Source: an uncultured Eubacteriales bacterium
Lineage (GTDB): Bacteria > Bacillota > Clostridia > Peptostreptococcales > Anaerovoracaceae
Direction: 5' to 3'
Assembly: GCA_900542565.1 (NCBI GenBank)
Contig: UQOC01000016.1
Location: 1 to 43,858, forward strand
DNA length: 43,858 nucleotides
This document shows, in pieces, positions 33,147 to 42,058 of this stretch. The notes under the pieces were generated by a model. That model was not told where the DNA came from, made no database searches, and was given only the letters and a program-made list of their open reading frames with translations. The position numbers were made by a program, and so were the translations under genes. Positions within the stretch are counted from its first letter, which is position 1, and every line of letters starts with the position of its first letter.

Positions 33147-33915
33147 CAATATTTTCAGCATAAGAGGACTGTCATTTTCTTATGGGAAACACGAGATACT
33201 GAAGGACCTTGATATGGATATACCTTCAGGTGCGGTGACTACCCTGATAGGGGCCAACGGCTGCGGAAAGAGCACATTGTTTGGGCTGATGACCAAGAAC
33301 CTGAAACCTGCTTCCGGCGAGATAAAACTTGCGGGCTGCAGGATATCCCATATGAACATAAAGGAATTTGCAAAACAGGTTGCCATTGTCCATCAGCACA
33401 ATACCGCGCCAGCTGATCTTTCGGTGGAGAAGCTGGTATCATACGGAAGGACACCATATCGGTCCATTGGCTCTCCCGGAGATACAGAAAAAGATGAGGA
33501 GAAGATCAACTGGGCCATGGAGATCACCCATACAGATAAATACAGAGACAAGCCCGTAGCCGAACTTTCCGGGGGACAGAAGCAGAGGGTGTGGATAGCA
33601 ATGTCACTGGCTCAGGACACGAAAGTACTGTTCCTTGACGAACCGACCACATATCTGGATATACGATACCAGCTGCAGATACTCAGACTGATACGCAAGC
33701 TGAACCGGGAATATGGGATTACCATAATAATGGTTCTCCATGACATCAACCAATCCCTGTATTACAGTGACAACATAATAGCAATGCGGGACGGCAAGAT
33801 CGTAGGTCAGGGAGAACCAGAGGATATACTTATGGGAAATCTGGTCAACGCAGTTTACGATGTGGAGCTTGATGTGTGCCGTATAGACGGAAAACCATTT
33901 GTGATGTCTGTCTGA
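33139..33915 (+). CDS. heme ABC-transporter ATPase (FecE/HmuV-like)
   Basis: 258 residues with all catalytic motifs: Walker A GANGCGKST, Q-loop VHQHN, signature LSGGQKQR, Walker B plus Glu VLFLDEPT, and switch His in VLHDINQS. The FecE/FhuC/HmuV subfamily is indicated by YGRTPYRS and LDIRYQLQILRL. It powers the adjacent permease for import of heme bound to the lipoprotein. AAGGAGG is 12 nt upstream of the ATG, and the start overlaps the permease by 8 bp. Confidence 0.9.
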   Translation: MGDNIFSIRGLSFSYGKHEILKDLDMDIPSGAVTTLIGANGCGKSTLFGLMTKNLKPASGEIKLAGCRISHMNIKEFAKQVAIVHQHNTAPADLSVEKLVSYGRTPYRSIGSPGDTEKDEEKINWAMEITHTDKYRDKPVAELSGGQKQRVWIAMSLAQDTKVLFLDEPTTYLDIRYQLQILRLIRKLNREYGITIIMVLHDINQSLYYSDNIIAMRDGKIVGQGEPEDILMGNLVNAVYDVELDVCRIDGKPFVMSV

Positions 33916-33940
33916 GAGCGCAGGGATAAGGAGGTATTCT

Positions 33941-34336
33941 ATGAAGATAAAAAGAACTGTCTTTCTTGTTCTAGGACTGATATGCCTTGGGCTTGGCTGC
34001 GTAGGTGCAGCCATTCCAATATTGCCTACAGTGCCGTTTTTCCTGGCAACGGTCTTTTTCTTTGCAAGATCATCGGAAAAGCTGCATGACTGGTTCATCA
34101 ATACCAAGATATATAAGAAAAATCTAGAATCTTTTGTTAAAAAGAAAGGAATGACCGCAAGGACTAAAGCGGGCATAATAATACCTGTTACTCTGGTAAT
34201 GGGAACAGGATTCGCACTGATGGGAGATGTGCCGGTTGGAAGGATCATCCTCGGCGCAGTATGGGTATGTCATGTGATGTATTTTGTCTTTGGAGTAAAG
34301 ACCATCAAGGAAGAGGATCTTACGGCTCATAGATAA
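33941..34336 (+). CDS. DUF454 (YbaN-like) inner-membrane protein
   Basis: 131 residues. It opens with a transmembrane helix containing GLICLGLGCVGAAIPILPTVPFFLA, the DUF454/YbaN signature. FFFARSSEKLHDWF follows, then one or two further hydrophobic segments. Function of the family is not established. It is 25 bp after the heme ATPase gene with AAGGAGG before the ATG, so it is likely the last gene of the heme operon. A terminator follows 22 bp after the stop. Confidence 0.8.
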   Translation: MKIKRTVFLVLGLICLGLGCVGAAIPILPTVPFFLATVFFFARSSEKLHDWFINTKIYKKNLESFVKKKGMTARTKAGIIIPVTLVMGTGFALMGDVPVGRIILGAVWVCHVMYFVFGVKTIKEEDLTAHR

Positions 34337-34358
34337 ACTTTCATATAAACAACACACA

Positions 34359-34381
34359 ACGCCCCTTGACTGAGGGGCGTT
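34359..34381 (+). terminator. terminator of the heme operon with a -35 box in its loop
   Basis: ACGCCCC and GGGGCGT form a 7-bp G+C-rich stem and the loop contains TTGACT. A short TTTCG follows. It mirrors the arrangement at 14027-14055 in front of the other marR-ABC cassette. Confidence 0.7.
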
Positions 34382-34427
34382 TCGTCATTATAATTGTTGA
34401 ATATAAAACAGTTTGATGTATGACAAA
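34366..34427 (+). promoter_or_regulatory. marR-ABC promoter and operators (right copy)
   Basis: TTGACT (34366-34371), 17-nt spacer, TATAAT (34389-34394). Operator-like imperfect palindromes GTTGAATATAAAAC (34396-34409) and TTTGATGTATGACAAA (34412-34427) follow. Positions, spacing and most bases match the left copy (13984-14044), supporting functional conservation since the duplication. Confidence 0.8.
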
Positions 34428-34449
34428 AATCAGACGAGGGTGCAGACAG

Positions 34450-34884
34450 ATGAAAGAAAAATATGATATCGGAAAACAGATGGGATTTATCCATCACATG
34501 ATAAGAAGGAACCTGGAAAAAGAAATACCCAGCGACCTGATGAAAATATCCATGGCAAACGGATATATACTTTTTTACTTGTATGATAACAAAGATAAGG
34601 ATGTATATCAGAAGGACTTTGAGGAAAACTTCGGTATAACCAGATCAACGGCCTCAAAAATACTTTCCCTGATGGAGACAAAGGAACTGGTCAGGAGAGA
34701 AAGTGTGGCAGGGGATGCAAGACTGAAAAAGATAACGCTTACAGAAAACGGGGAAGAACTTCGCCGAAAGATGATAGCCATAAAGGATAAGATGGAAGAA
34801 CAGCTAAAAGAAGGGTTTTCCGAGAAAGAGATACAGCAGCTTTACGGGTATCTTGAGCGCATTAAAGACAACTTGATGAGATAA
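34450..34884 (+). CDS. MarR-family regulator of the ABC exporter (right copy)
   Basis: 144 residues from the ATG at 34450, the start that aligns exactly with the left-hand copy (13526-13960). An upstream in-frame ATG at 34420 would sit inside the operator and is rejected. The winged helix (FEENFGITRSTASKILSLME) is identical in its core recognition stretch to the left copy, while the N-terminal effector/dimer region differs more (MGFIHHMIRRNLEKEIPSD). The same recognition helix and very similar operators mean the two regulators may cross-regulate each other's operon. It precedes the ABC pair by 23 bp. Confidence 0.87.
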   Translation: MKEKYDIGKQMGFIHHMIRRNLEKEIPSDLMKISMANGYILFYLYDNKDKDVYQKDFEENFGITRSTASKILSLMETKELVRRESVAGDARLKKITLTENGEELRRKMIAIKDKMEEQLKEGFSEKEIQQLYGYLERIKDNLMR

Positions 34885-34907
34885 TACGAGAAGGAGGAAA
34901 AGCGCAT

Positions 34908-36662
34908 ATGGTAAAAAAATTAGCTTCCCATGTGAGAGAATATAAGAAATATGCCATAATGACCCCTATCCTGGTGCTGGGAGAGGTCGTTCTGGAGATA
35001 CTTATACCTCTTTTCATGGCGGAACTCATTGACAGCGGCATAGATGCAGGTTCTATGCCGGAAATAATCAGATATGGCCTGATAATACTTTTGGCGGCCA
35101 TAGCCTCGTTGGCCTTTGGAGTAGGGGCGGGAAAAACTTCCGCAGTGGCTGCGGCGGGCTTCGCCAAAAACCTCAGGGGGGATATGTACGATCATGTACA
35201 GGAATTTTCTTTTTCAAATATAGATAAATTTTCAACGGCAAGTATAGTTACTCGTCTGACAACAGATGTGAGCAATGTACAGATAGCCTTTCAGATGCTC
35301 ATAAGGATAGCTGCCAGGTCGCCGGGGATGCTGATATTTGCCCTTGTCGCCTCATTCGGAATAGATGCGGAGCTTTCCCTGATATTCCTCTGCGTGATGC
35401 CTGTGCTGCTCATAGGGCTGGGCATAATGATAAAGGCCGTTCACCCGATATTCAACCGGGTGTTCAAGACTTATGACAAGCTGAACAATGTGGTACAGGA
35501 AAACCTCAGCGGCATAAGAGTCGTAAAGTCCTTTAACAGACAGGATCACGAGATCCAAAAGTTTGAGGGGACATCACAGAAAATATATGAGGACTTTTCC
35601 AAGGCCGAGAAGATCATGGCCTTTATCAATCCGCTGATGCAGTTTTGCATGTACCTTACGATGCTGCTGATCGCATGGTTTGGCGCAAGGGCCATTGTTG
35701 CAAGCGGTAATAACGCTGCACTTGGCCTGTCCACAGGTGAGCTTATCAGCCTCATCACCTATTCCATGCAGATCCTCATGAGCCTTATGATGATCTCCAT
35801 GATCTTTGTAATGTTGACCATGGCCAGAGCTTCCGGAGAGCGTATCGTGGAGATCCTTGATGAACAGAGCAACCTGCACGACCCGGAAGAACCGGTATAT
35901 GAGGTGACGGATGGTTCTATAGATTTTGACCATGTACACTTCAGCTACGGCAAATCCAAAGATAAGGAAGTCCTCAACGATATAGACCTGCATATCAGAA
36001 GCGGTCAGACTATAGGCATAATAGGAGCCACCGGGTCTGCCAAATCGAGCCTTGTGCAGCTCATACCAAGACTGTACGATGTGACGGGAGGCTCGGTAAA
36101 GGTCGGAGGCAGGGATGTGAGGGAATATCATGTTGAAAGCCTTAGGAATCAGGTATCCATGGTACTGCAGAAAAACACTCTGTTTTCTGGCACCATAGCG
36201 GAAAACCTCCGCTGGGGCAATGAGGATGCCACCGATGAAGAGCTGCGCCACGCCTGCCAGCTTGCATGTGCCGATGAGTTTATAAATTCATTTGAAGACG
36301 GATACGACACATATATCGAACAGGGAGGCACCAATGTGTCCGGCGGACAAAAGCAGAGGCTGTGCATCGCAAGGGCTCTGCTCAAAAAGCCAAAGATCCT
36401 CATACTCGACGATTCCACCAGTGCCGTAGATATGAGGACCGACGCCATGATACGCCAGGCTTTCAGAAATGAGATACCTGACACCACCAAGATAATAATA
36501 GCCCAGCGAGCTGCTTCTGTGCAGGATGCAGACAAGATCATCGTAATGGATGACGGAAAGATAGTAGATGTGGGCAGTCATGACCAACTGATGGAGTCCA
36601 GCGTGATATACAGGGAAGTTTATGAATCGCAGAACAAAGGAGGTGGACTCAGTGAGCAGTAG
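34908..36662 (+). CDS. heterodimeric ABC exporter, degenerate-site half (right copy)
   Basis: 584 residues, same length as the left copy (11740-13494) and near-identical over long stretches. It carries the same departures: Walker A GATGSAKSS, Asp after Walker B (LILDDSTS), Gln for the switch His (IIAQRAAS), with an intact VSGGQKQ signature. Membrane domain about 1-310, ATPase about 335-575. Third codon positions are much more G+C-rich: one identical 20-residue stretch has 27 of 60 G+C here versus 17 of 60 on the left. AAGGAGGAAAAG precedes the ATG. Its stop overlaps the partner's GTG start by 11 bp, exactly as in the left copy. Confidence 0.9.
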   Translation: MVKKLASHVREYKKYAIMTPILVLGEVVLEILIPLFMAELIDSGIDAGSMPEIIRYGLIILLAAIASLAFGVGAGKTSAVAAAGFAKNLRGDMYDHVQEFSFSNIDKFSTASIVTRLTTDVSNVQIAFQMLIRIAARSPGMLIFALVASFGIDAELSLIFLCVMPVLLIGLGIMIKAVHPIFNRVFKTYDKLNNVVQENLSGIRVVKSFNRQDHEIQKFEGTSQKIYEDFSKAEKIMAFINPLMQFCMYLTMLLIAWFGARAIVASGNNAALGLSTGELISLITYSMQILMSLMMISMIFVMLTMARASGERIVEILDEQSNLHDPEEPVYEVTDGSIDFDHVHFSYGKSKDKEVLNDIDLHIRSGQTIGIIGATGSAKSSLVQLIPRLYDVTGGSVKVGGRDVREYHVESLRNQVSMVLQKNTLFSGTIAENLRWGNEDATDEELRHACQLACADEFINSFEDGYDTYIEQGGTNVSGGQKQRLCIARALLKKPKILILDDSTSAVDMRTDAMIRQAFRNEIPDTTKIIIAQRAASVQDADKIIVMDDGKIVDVGSHDQLMESSVIYREVYESQNKGGGLSEQ

Positions 36663-38583
36663 CCAAACACGGAAGATGCCGCAGGGCCATGGAGGATTCA
36701 AGGCCTTGCCAAAAGGACAGAGATTTAAGCCGGGAACAGTCAAGAGGCTGATGTCTTATCTGGAAAAGCACCGTCTGAAGCTTGCAGTAGTAGTTATCTG
36801 CATCCTGGTAAGTTCAGGAGCCAGCGTAGCGTCCTCACTGTTCCTCCAGACTTTGATAGACGATTATATCCAGCCTCTTCTCATGGACGCCGCCCCGGTA
36901 TTCGGAGGGCTTTTGAGGATCATATCAGCGATGGCGGCTGTCTTCATCGCAGGGGTGGTAGCATCACTGTTTTACTCAAGAACAATGGCCTTAATGGCCC
37001 AGAGCGTGCTCAAGGAGATCAGAGATGAAATGTTCATCAAGATGCAGAGCCTGCCCATAAGATATTTTGATACCAATTCCCACGGGGATATAATGAGCTA
37101 TTACACCAACGATGCAGATACCCTCAGACAGATGATCTCACAGAGTTTGCCAAACCTGTTTTCATCCATTGTATCAATGATCGCCGTTTTTATCTCCATG
37201 GTGCACCTGAGCATATGGCTCACCCTCATAGTGCTGGTGTTTACAGGCCTGATCCTCATGGTCATAAAGAAGATAGCTTCCAAGAGCGGAAAATACTTTA
37301 TGGAACAGCAGCGGAGCATAGGTGATGTAAACGGATATATTGAAGAAATGATAAACGGGCAGAAGGTCGTAAAGGTTTTCTGCTACGAAGAAAAGGCAAA
37401 GGAAAGGTTTGCCGTCAAAAACGAAAACCTCGGAAAAACTGCGGCAATGGCCAACACCCTGGCCAACATACTCATGCCTGCCACCAACAACCTGGGATTT
37501 GTGCTCTATGTGGTTATAGCAGTAGTTGGAGGAGCCATGGGCATAGCGGGAGTGACCAACCTTTCAATAGGCGGCGAGGCAGTGCTCACACTGGGGACCA
37601 TAGCATCGTTTCTGACATTGTCAAGGAACTTCATAAATCCTATAGCTCAGGTTTCCCAGCAGCTCAATTCAGTCATCATGGCCATGGCCGGAGCCTCCAG
37701 GATATTTGAACTGCTGGACGAAGCCCCTGAGGAGGATAAGGGGACCGTTACTCTTGTCAATGTCAGGACAGATCAAAGCGGCGGACTCTGCCAGTGCAGC
37801 GAAAGAACAGGGCACTGGGCATGGAAGGACGGGGATAAGCTTATCCCGATGAAAGGCCGCATAGATCTGAACGATGTGGACTTTGGATATAACGATGATG
37901 AGCTTGTTCTCCACGATATATGCATATATGCCGAGCCCGGACAGAAGATCGCCCTTGTTGGAGCTACAGGCGCCGGAAAGACCACCATCACCAATCTGAT
38001 AAACAGGTTTTATGACATAGATGACGGAAAGATACAGTATGACGGCATCAACATCAACAGGATCAAAAAATTTGACCTGCGCCGTTCACTGGGGGTAGTA
38101 TTGCAGGATGTGAACCTGTTTACCGGCACCGTTATGGAAAACATCAGATACGGACGTCTTGACGCCACAGATGAGGAATGTATCGCAGCGGCCAGGCTTG
38201 CCAACGCCGACGGCTTTATCAGGATGCTGCCTGAGGGTTACGACACGGTGCTGGAAGGCGACGGCAGCGGACTGTCACAGGGACAGAGACAGCTGATCTC
38301 TATTGCCAGGGCGGCTGTTGCAGATCCGCCTGTAATGATACTGGATGAGGCCACTTCTTCAATAGATACCAGGACCGAATCCATAGTGCAGAAAGGCATG
38401 GACAACCTGATGCACGGAAGGACTGTATTTGTTATTGCCCATCGCTTATCTACGATACAGAATTCCGATGTCATCATGGTAATGGATCACGGCCGGATAA
38501 TCGAGAGAGGCAACCATGAACAGCTCATTGAGAAAAAGGGCCGTTATTACCAGCTTTATACGGGAGCCTTTGAACTCGAATGA
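36652..38583 (+). CDS. heterodimeric ABC exporter, catalytic half (right copy)
   Basis: About 643 residues from the GTG at 36652, chosen because AAAGGAGGT lies 8 nt upstream and the same arrangement exists in the left copy. A longer in-frame reading from the ATG at 36622 lacks a site. Six-helix membrane domain, then the same ~45-residue insertion (VRTDQSGGLCQCSERTG region, the least conserved part between copies), then a complete ATPase: GATGAGKTT, LSQGQRQ, MILDEATS, IAHRLST. It pairs with the degenerate half encoded just upstream. Substrate unknown. Two nearly equal exporters in one region could differ in substrate or in inducer. Confidence 0.9.
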   Translation: MSSSQTRKMPQGHGGFKALPKGQRFKPGTVKRLMSYLEKHRLKLAVVVICILVSSGASVASSLFLQTLIDDYIQPLLMDAAPVFGGLLRIISAMAAVFIAGVVASLFYSRTMALMAQSVLKEIRDEMFIKMQSLPIRYFDTNSHGDIMSYYTNDADTLRQMISQSLPNLFSSIVSMIAVFISMVHLSIWLTLIVLVFTGLILMVIKKIASKSGKYFMEQQRSIGDVNGYIEEMINGQKVVKVFCYEEKAKERFAVKNENLGKTAAMANTLANILMPATNNLGFVLYVVIAVVGGAMGIAGVTNLSIGGEAVLTLGTIASFLTLSRNFINPIAQVSQQLNSVIMAMAGASRIFELLDEAPEEDKGTVTLVNVRTDQSGGLCQCSERTGHWAWKDGDKLIPMKGRIDLNDVDFGYNDDELVLHDICIYAEPGQKIALVGATGAGKTTITNLINRFYDIDDGKIQYDGININRIKKFDLRRSLGVVLQDVNLFTGTVMENIRYGRLDATDEECIAAARLANADGFIRMLPEGYDTVLEGDGSGLSQGQRQLISIARAAVADPPVMILDEATSSIDTRTESIVQKGMDNLMHGRTVFVIAHRLSTIQNSDVIMVMDHGRIIERGNHEQLIEKKGRYYQLYTGAFELE

Positions 38584-38663
38584 TATGGGCTGCGCCACAA
38601 CGGTCATTACGGCCACGGCAGCCTGGTGGCCTGTCGGTTCAGTGGAGGAAGTTCCATTTTGAG

Positions 38664-38712
38664 GGGAGCTGTCGCACAGCTGACCAGATCAGGCCGCTGT
38701 GTGACAGCTCCC
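38664..38712 (+). terminator. first tandem terminator after the ABC operon
   Basis: GGGAGCTGTCGCACAGC and GCTGTGTGACAGCTCCC pair over 17 positions with one G-U-type mismatch, and TTCTTTTG follows. Confidence 0.75.
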
Positions 38713-38732
38713 TTCTTTTGCATAAAAACATG

Positions 38733-38768
38733 AAAACCCTTGCAAGCTAGGTACTTGCAAGGGTTTTT
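38733..38768 (+). terminator. second tandem terminator after the ABC operon
   Basis: AAAACCCTTGCAAG and CTTGCAAGGGTTTT form a perfect 14-bp stem around a 7-nt loop and run into TTTTT. Together with the first hairpin it strongly insulates the copper operon. Confidence 0.85.
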
Positions 38769-38913
38769 CAGTGCGCCTGATGGCAGGCCGGAACCACTGC
38801 GTATGCGGTTTCCACGGGTGCATGACAGCTTGCCCAGGTGAAAAAGACGGTCATGCTGTATGCTTTTCGTCTGTAAAAATACAAAATGAGACCGACGCAC
38901 ATAAAAAAAGTGA

Positions 38914-38963
38914 TTGAAAAATACCCTATCCGGGTATATAATGAACATACCCGGATAGGGTAT
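38914..38963 (+). promoter_or_regulatory. copper promoter with two CsoR operators
   Basis: TTGAAA (38914-38919) and TATAAT (38937-38942) with a 17-nt spacer. ATACCCTATCCGGGTAT (38921-38937) fills the spacer, and ATACCCGGATAGGGTAT (38947-38963), its exact reverse complement, covers the start site. Both match known CsoR boxes (TACCC..GGGTA). It controls csoR and copA. Confidence 0.9.
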
Positions 38964-39005
38964 TTGCGGAACAAATATAACACAGAGAAAAGCGAAGGTG
39001 AAAAT

Positions 39006-39323
39006 ATGGATAATAAAGCAGCACAGGAGAAAAATAAATGCTGTGAGAAAATGACGATGCGTCCGGACGAAGAACGCAGGAGCCTTATCAACCGTCTGAA
39101 CAGGATAGAAGGCCAGATAAGGGGGATCAGAGGCATGGTGGAAAATAACTGCTACTGCAACGATATCCTGATCCAGTCAGCAGCGGTGAACGCCGCCGTA
39201 AATGCGTTTAACCGTGAACTGATTTCCAGCCATATAAAGGGCTGTGTCGTCAGAGACATTGAAAACGGCGACTATGAAGTTATCGATGAACTGGTAACTA
39301 CTTTGCAAAAACTTATGAAATAG
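39006..39323 (+). CDS. csoR: CsoR copper-sensing repressor
   Basis: 105-residue all-alpha DNA-binding repressor. LINRLNRIEGQIRGIRGMVE is the first-helix signature. The Cu(I) ligands of the family are visible: Cys in NNCYCNDIL, then His and Cys in SSHIKGC (W/x-C-H-C fingerprint). The N-terminus has an extra CC (NKCCEKM). The ATG at 39006 is preceded by GAAGGTG. A longer frame back to 38886 would translate the operator itself and is rejected. It is the first gene of the copper operon with twin operators upstream, so it is autoregulated and released by Cu(I). copA follows 11 bp later. Confidence 0.93.
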   Translation: MDNKAAQEKNKCCEKMTMRPDEERRSLINRLNRIEGQIRGIRGMVENNCYCNDILIQSAAVNAAVNAFNRELISSHIKGCVVRDIENGDYEVIDELVTTLQKLMK

Positions 39324-39334
39324 GGGTGATATAG

Positions 39335-41884
39335 ATGGAGCAATATAATGTTACAGGTATGAGCTGTGCCGCATGCAGTGCCAGAGTTGAAAAGGCAGTC
39401 TCGAAGGTTGACGGAGTCACATCCTGTTCCGTTAGTTTGCTCACCAATTCCATGGGAGTTGAGGGAAGCGCTCCGGCGGCTGAGATAATCAGAGCAGTTG
39501 AGGAAGCCGGATACGGTGCGTCCCTTAAAGGAGGAACCTCAGGCGCCCAGACAGGGGCAGGGGCCAGCTCTGCGGTTTCAGAGCAAGAAGATATGCTCCG
39601 TGACAGGGAGACTCCGCTGCTGAAAAAGCGGCTGGCAGCTTCGCTGGTATTTCTGGTCATACTGATGTATTTTTCCATGGGCCACATGATGTGGGGATGG
39701 CCTGTACCTGCTTTCTTTGCAGAAAACCATGTGGCAATGGGGATATTGCAGCTTCTGCTTACGGCAATTGTCATGGTCATAAACCAGAAATTTTTCATAA
39801 GCGGCTTCAGGGGACTGATACACAGATCGCCTAATATGGATACTCTTGTGGCTCTGGGCTCATCAGCCGCTTTCGGCTACAGCGTCGCAGCGCTCTTTGC
39901 CATGACAGATGCACAGATGAGAGGAGATCATCAGGCAGTCATGGGTTACATGCATGAGTTTTATTTTGAATCAGCAGCCATGATACTTGCTCTTATAACT
40001 GTGGGCAAGATGCTGGAGGCAAGATCAAAGGGAAAAACCACAGACGCTCTCAAGAGCCTTATGAAGCTTGCTCCAAAGACGGCAGTCATATTGTCGGAGG
40101 GTGAAGAAAAGGAAATCCCTGTTGAACAGGTGAAAAAAGGCGATATCTTTGTTGTGCGTCCGGGAGAAAACATCCCTGTAGATGGAGTGATAATCCAAGG
40201 CAGCAGCGCAGTCAATGAATCGGCTCTCACCGGAGAAAGCATACCTGTGGATAAAGAAACCGGGGACCAGGTGTCGGCTGCGACAATAAATCAGTCAGGG
40301 TTTATCAAATGTGAAGCGACGAGAGTCGGAGAGGACACTACCTTGTCTCAGATAATCCAGATGGTCAGCGACGCAGCTGCCACCAAGGCGCCTATCGCCA
40401 AGGTCGCAGACAAGGTATCGGGGGTATTTGTGCCGGCAGTCATCGCCATCGCCATTGTTACGATAATAGTCTGGCTCCTGGCGGGACAGACCATAGGCTT
40501 TGCACTGGCAAGAGGGATCTCGGTACTGGTCATAAGCTGCCCATGCGCTCTGGGACTTGCGACCCCGGTTGCCATTATGGTGGGCAATGGTATGGGCGCC
40601 AAAAACGGCATACTTTTCAAAAATGCCGTATCCCTTGAAGAAACCGGACGGACCCAGATAGTGGTGCTGGACAAGACAGGAACCATAACATCTGGGGAGC
40701 CGACTGTAACAGATATATTGCCTGCCGAAGGATATTCTGGAGACGAGCTTATGGATCTGGCGGCTGCGCTGGAAGCAAAGAGCGAACATCCGCTGGCCAG
40801 AGCCATCATCAAAGCTGCAGCAGACAGCGGCAGGCAGACGGCAGAAGTTTCCCAGTTCAAAGCTCTGCCGGGCAACGGACTTTCTGCTGTCCTCAACGGA
40901 AAAGAGCTGTACGGCGGCAATCATAAATTTATAAGCAACATAACTGAAGTTCCTGCCGGAATGGTGCGGCAGGCGGAAGAACTGGCTGCTTCAGGCAAGA
41001 CACCTTTGTTTTTCGCAGCTGGAGGTGATCTGATAGGTATAATCGCCGTAGCGGATGTCATCAAGGATGACAGCTATGAAGCGGTAAGAGAAATGCGGAA
41101 CATGGGAATCAGGGTCGTAATGCTCACCGGAGACAATGAGCGCACGGCAAGGGCCATCGGAAAAGAAGCCGGCGTTGACCAGGTCATTGCAGGAGTAATG
41201 CCGGAAGGAAAGGAAAGCGTCATCCGGCAGCTTAAAGAAAAGGGAAAAGTTGCAATGGTAGGAGACGGCATCAACGATGCGCCGGCCCTGACAAGGGCCG
41301 ATATAGGCATAGCTATCGGAGCCGGTACGGATGTGGCCATAGATGCTGCCGACATAGTGCTGATGAAGAGCAGCCTGCTGGATGTTCCCGCTGCCATAAG
41401 ACTGAGCAGGGCAACCCTCCGCAACATCCATGAGAACCTTTTCTGGGCATTCATATATAATGTGATCGGAATACCTCTGGCCGCCGGAGTGTTCATTTCA
41501 CTGGTCGGATGGCAGCTGAACCCGATGTTCGGCGCAGCCGCCATGAGCCTTTCCAGCTTCTGCGTAGTATCAAATGCCCTGAGGCTTAACTGGTTCAAAA
41601 TGTATGATCCAAAATCGGATCATAAGATTAAAAATAAACTTAAAGAATCTGATTGGGAAAAGGAGAAAGAAACAATGAACAAGACAATGAAGATCGAAGG
41701 AATGATGTGCGCTCACTGCGAAGCTGCCGTAAAGAAAGCCCTTGAGGAACTGCCTCAGGTGGAACAGGCAGAGGTAAGCCATGAAAAAGGCACAGCTGTT
41801 GTGACCCTCAGCGCAGACATAGCAGATGAAAAACTCAAGAAAGCTGTGGAAGATAAGGACTACAAGGTCACGGAAATTGCCTGA
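39335..41884 (+). CDS. copA: copper P1B-ATPase CopA with CopZ-like domain fused at the C-terminus
   Basis: 849 residues. N-terminal HMA domain ([11 protein letters not shown], about 1-65), a polar linker, eight transmembrane helices, TGES, transmembrane [11 protein letters not shown] (Cu-type CPC), [21 protein letters not shown], and helix 7-8 residues YN and MxxSS (FIYNVIG, MSLSS) of the Cu(I) group. The catalytic unit ends near residue 755. Residues 781-849 then form a second HMA domain ([17 protein letters not shown]) like the chaperone CopZ. A C-terminal HMA is uncommon. An AAAGGAG site precedes the Met781 codon, so free CopZ may also be made. Exports Cu(I), and is regulated by CsoR. Confidence 0.92.
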   Translation: MEQYNVTGMSCAACSARVEKAVSKVDGVTSCSVSLLTNSMGVEGSAPAAEIIRAVEEAGYGASLKGGTSGAQTGAGASSAVSEQEDMLRDRETPLLKKRLAASLVFLVILMYFSMGHMMWGWPVPAFFAENHVAMGILQLLLTAIVMVINQKFFISGFRGLIHRSPNMDTLVALGSSAAFGYSVAALFAMTDAQMRGDHQAVMGYMHEFYFESAAMILALITVGKMLEARSKGKTTDALKSLMKLAPKTAVILSEGEEKEIPVEQVKKGDIFVVRPGENIPVDGVIIQGSSAVNESALTGESIPVDKETGDQVSAATINQSGFIKCEATRVGEDTTLSQIIQMVSDAAATKAPIAKVADKVSGVFVPAVIAIAIVTIIVWLLAGQTIGFALARGISVLVISCPCALGLATPVAIMVGNGMGAKNGILFKNAVSLEETGRTQIVVLDKTGTITSGEPTVTDILPAEGYSGDELMDLAAALEAKSEHPLARAIIKAAADSGRQTAEVSQFKALPGNGLSAVLNGKELYGGNHKFISNITEVPAGMVRQAEELAASGKTPLFFAAGGDLIGIIAVADVIKDDSYEAVREMRNMGIRVVMLTGDNERTARAIGKEAGVDQVIAGVMPEGKESVIRQLKEKGKVAMVGDGINDAPALTRADIGIAIGAGTDVAIDAADIVLMKSSLLDVPAAIRLSRATLRNIHENLFWAFIYNVIGIPLAAGVFISLVGWQLNPMFGAAAMSLSSFCVVSNALRLNWFKMYDPKSDHKIKNKLKESDWEKEKETMNKTMKIEGMMCAHCEAAVKKALEELPQVEQAEVSHEKGTAVVTLSADIADEKLKKAVEDKDYKVTEIA
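41675..41884 (+). CDS. copZ: possible internal translation start giving free CopZ chaperone
   Basis: Within copA, in frame, AAAAGGAG lies about 9 nt before an ATG at 41675, which opens a 69-residue protein starting [16 protein letters not shown]. It has the complete HMA fold and the CxxC metal loop. Its size and start are exactly those of a stand-alone CopZ. Either copA and copZ fused by loss of the copA stop codon, keeping the old ribosome binding site, or both fused and free products are made. No stop separates the two frames in this sequence. Confidence 0.45.
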   Translation: MNKTMKIEGMMCAHCEAAVKKALEELPQVEQAEVSHEKGTAVVTLSADIADEKLKKAVEDKDYKVTEIA

Positions 41885-41963
41885 TCATCAGAAGTGGCCG
41901 GCGACCGCTTGTGAGATCCGCCGGACGCCTGTGAGGCTGCCGGCAGCCCGGCGAGACAGCGAA

Positions 41964-42044
41964 ACGGGGCAGGGAGTATGGAGAGTCCGTAGAATACGGA
42001 GAGCCCGGAAAGTCCGGGATCATACCCCCTGCCCCGTATTTTTT
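41964..42044 (+). terminator. branched terminator of the copper operon
   Basis: An outer stem pairs ACGGGGCAGGG (then A, GTATG) at 41964-41980 with CATAC...CCCTGCCCCGT at 42021-42037, followed by seven T. Inside are two more hairpins, TCCGT-agaat-ACGGA (41986-42000) and CCCGGA-aag-TCCGGG (42004-42018). The whole is a three-armed structure. Confidence 0.8.
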
Positions 42045-42058
42045 TGCTCTGAGGGGAA

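Larger units (their letters stand above)
38584..38885. other. intergenic region after the right ABC operon
   Basis: Part of a 422-bp gap before csoR. It holds a GGCCAC...GTGGCC hairpin (38611-38631) without a T-run, two tandem terminators (38664-38712 and 38733-38768), and then about 115 bp with no recognisable element before the CsoR promoter. The stop of the ABC gene is at 38581-38583. Confidence 0.55.

Noticed and set aside
34420..34449. Earlier ATG for the right MarR regulator
   Set aside because: It lies inside the operator palindrome and the left copy starts at the position equivalent to 34450.
36622..36651. ATG start for the right catalytic ABC half (and 11780 on the left)
   Set aside because: AAAGGAGGT and a GTG 8 nt later are conserved in both copies, whereas the upstream ATGs have no ribosome binding site.
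38886..39005. N-terminal extension of CsoR by 40 residues
   Set aside because: The extension would translate the promoter and both CsoR operators. The ATG at 39006 has a ribosome binding site and gives the normal CsoR length.
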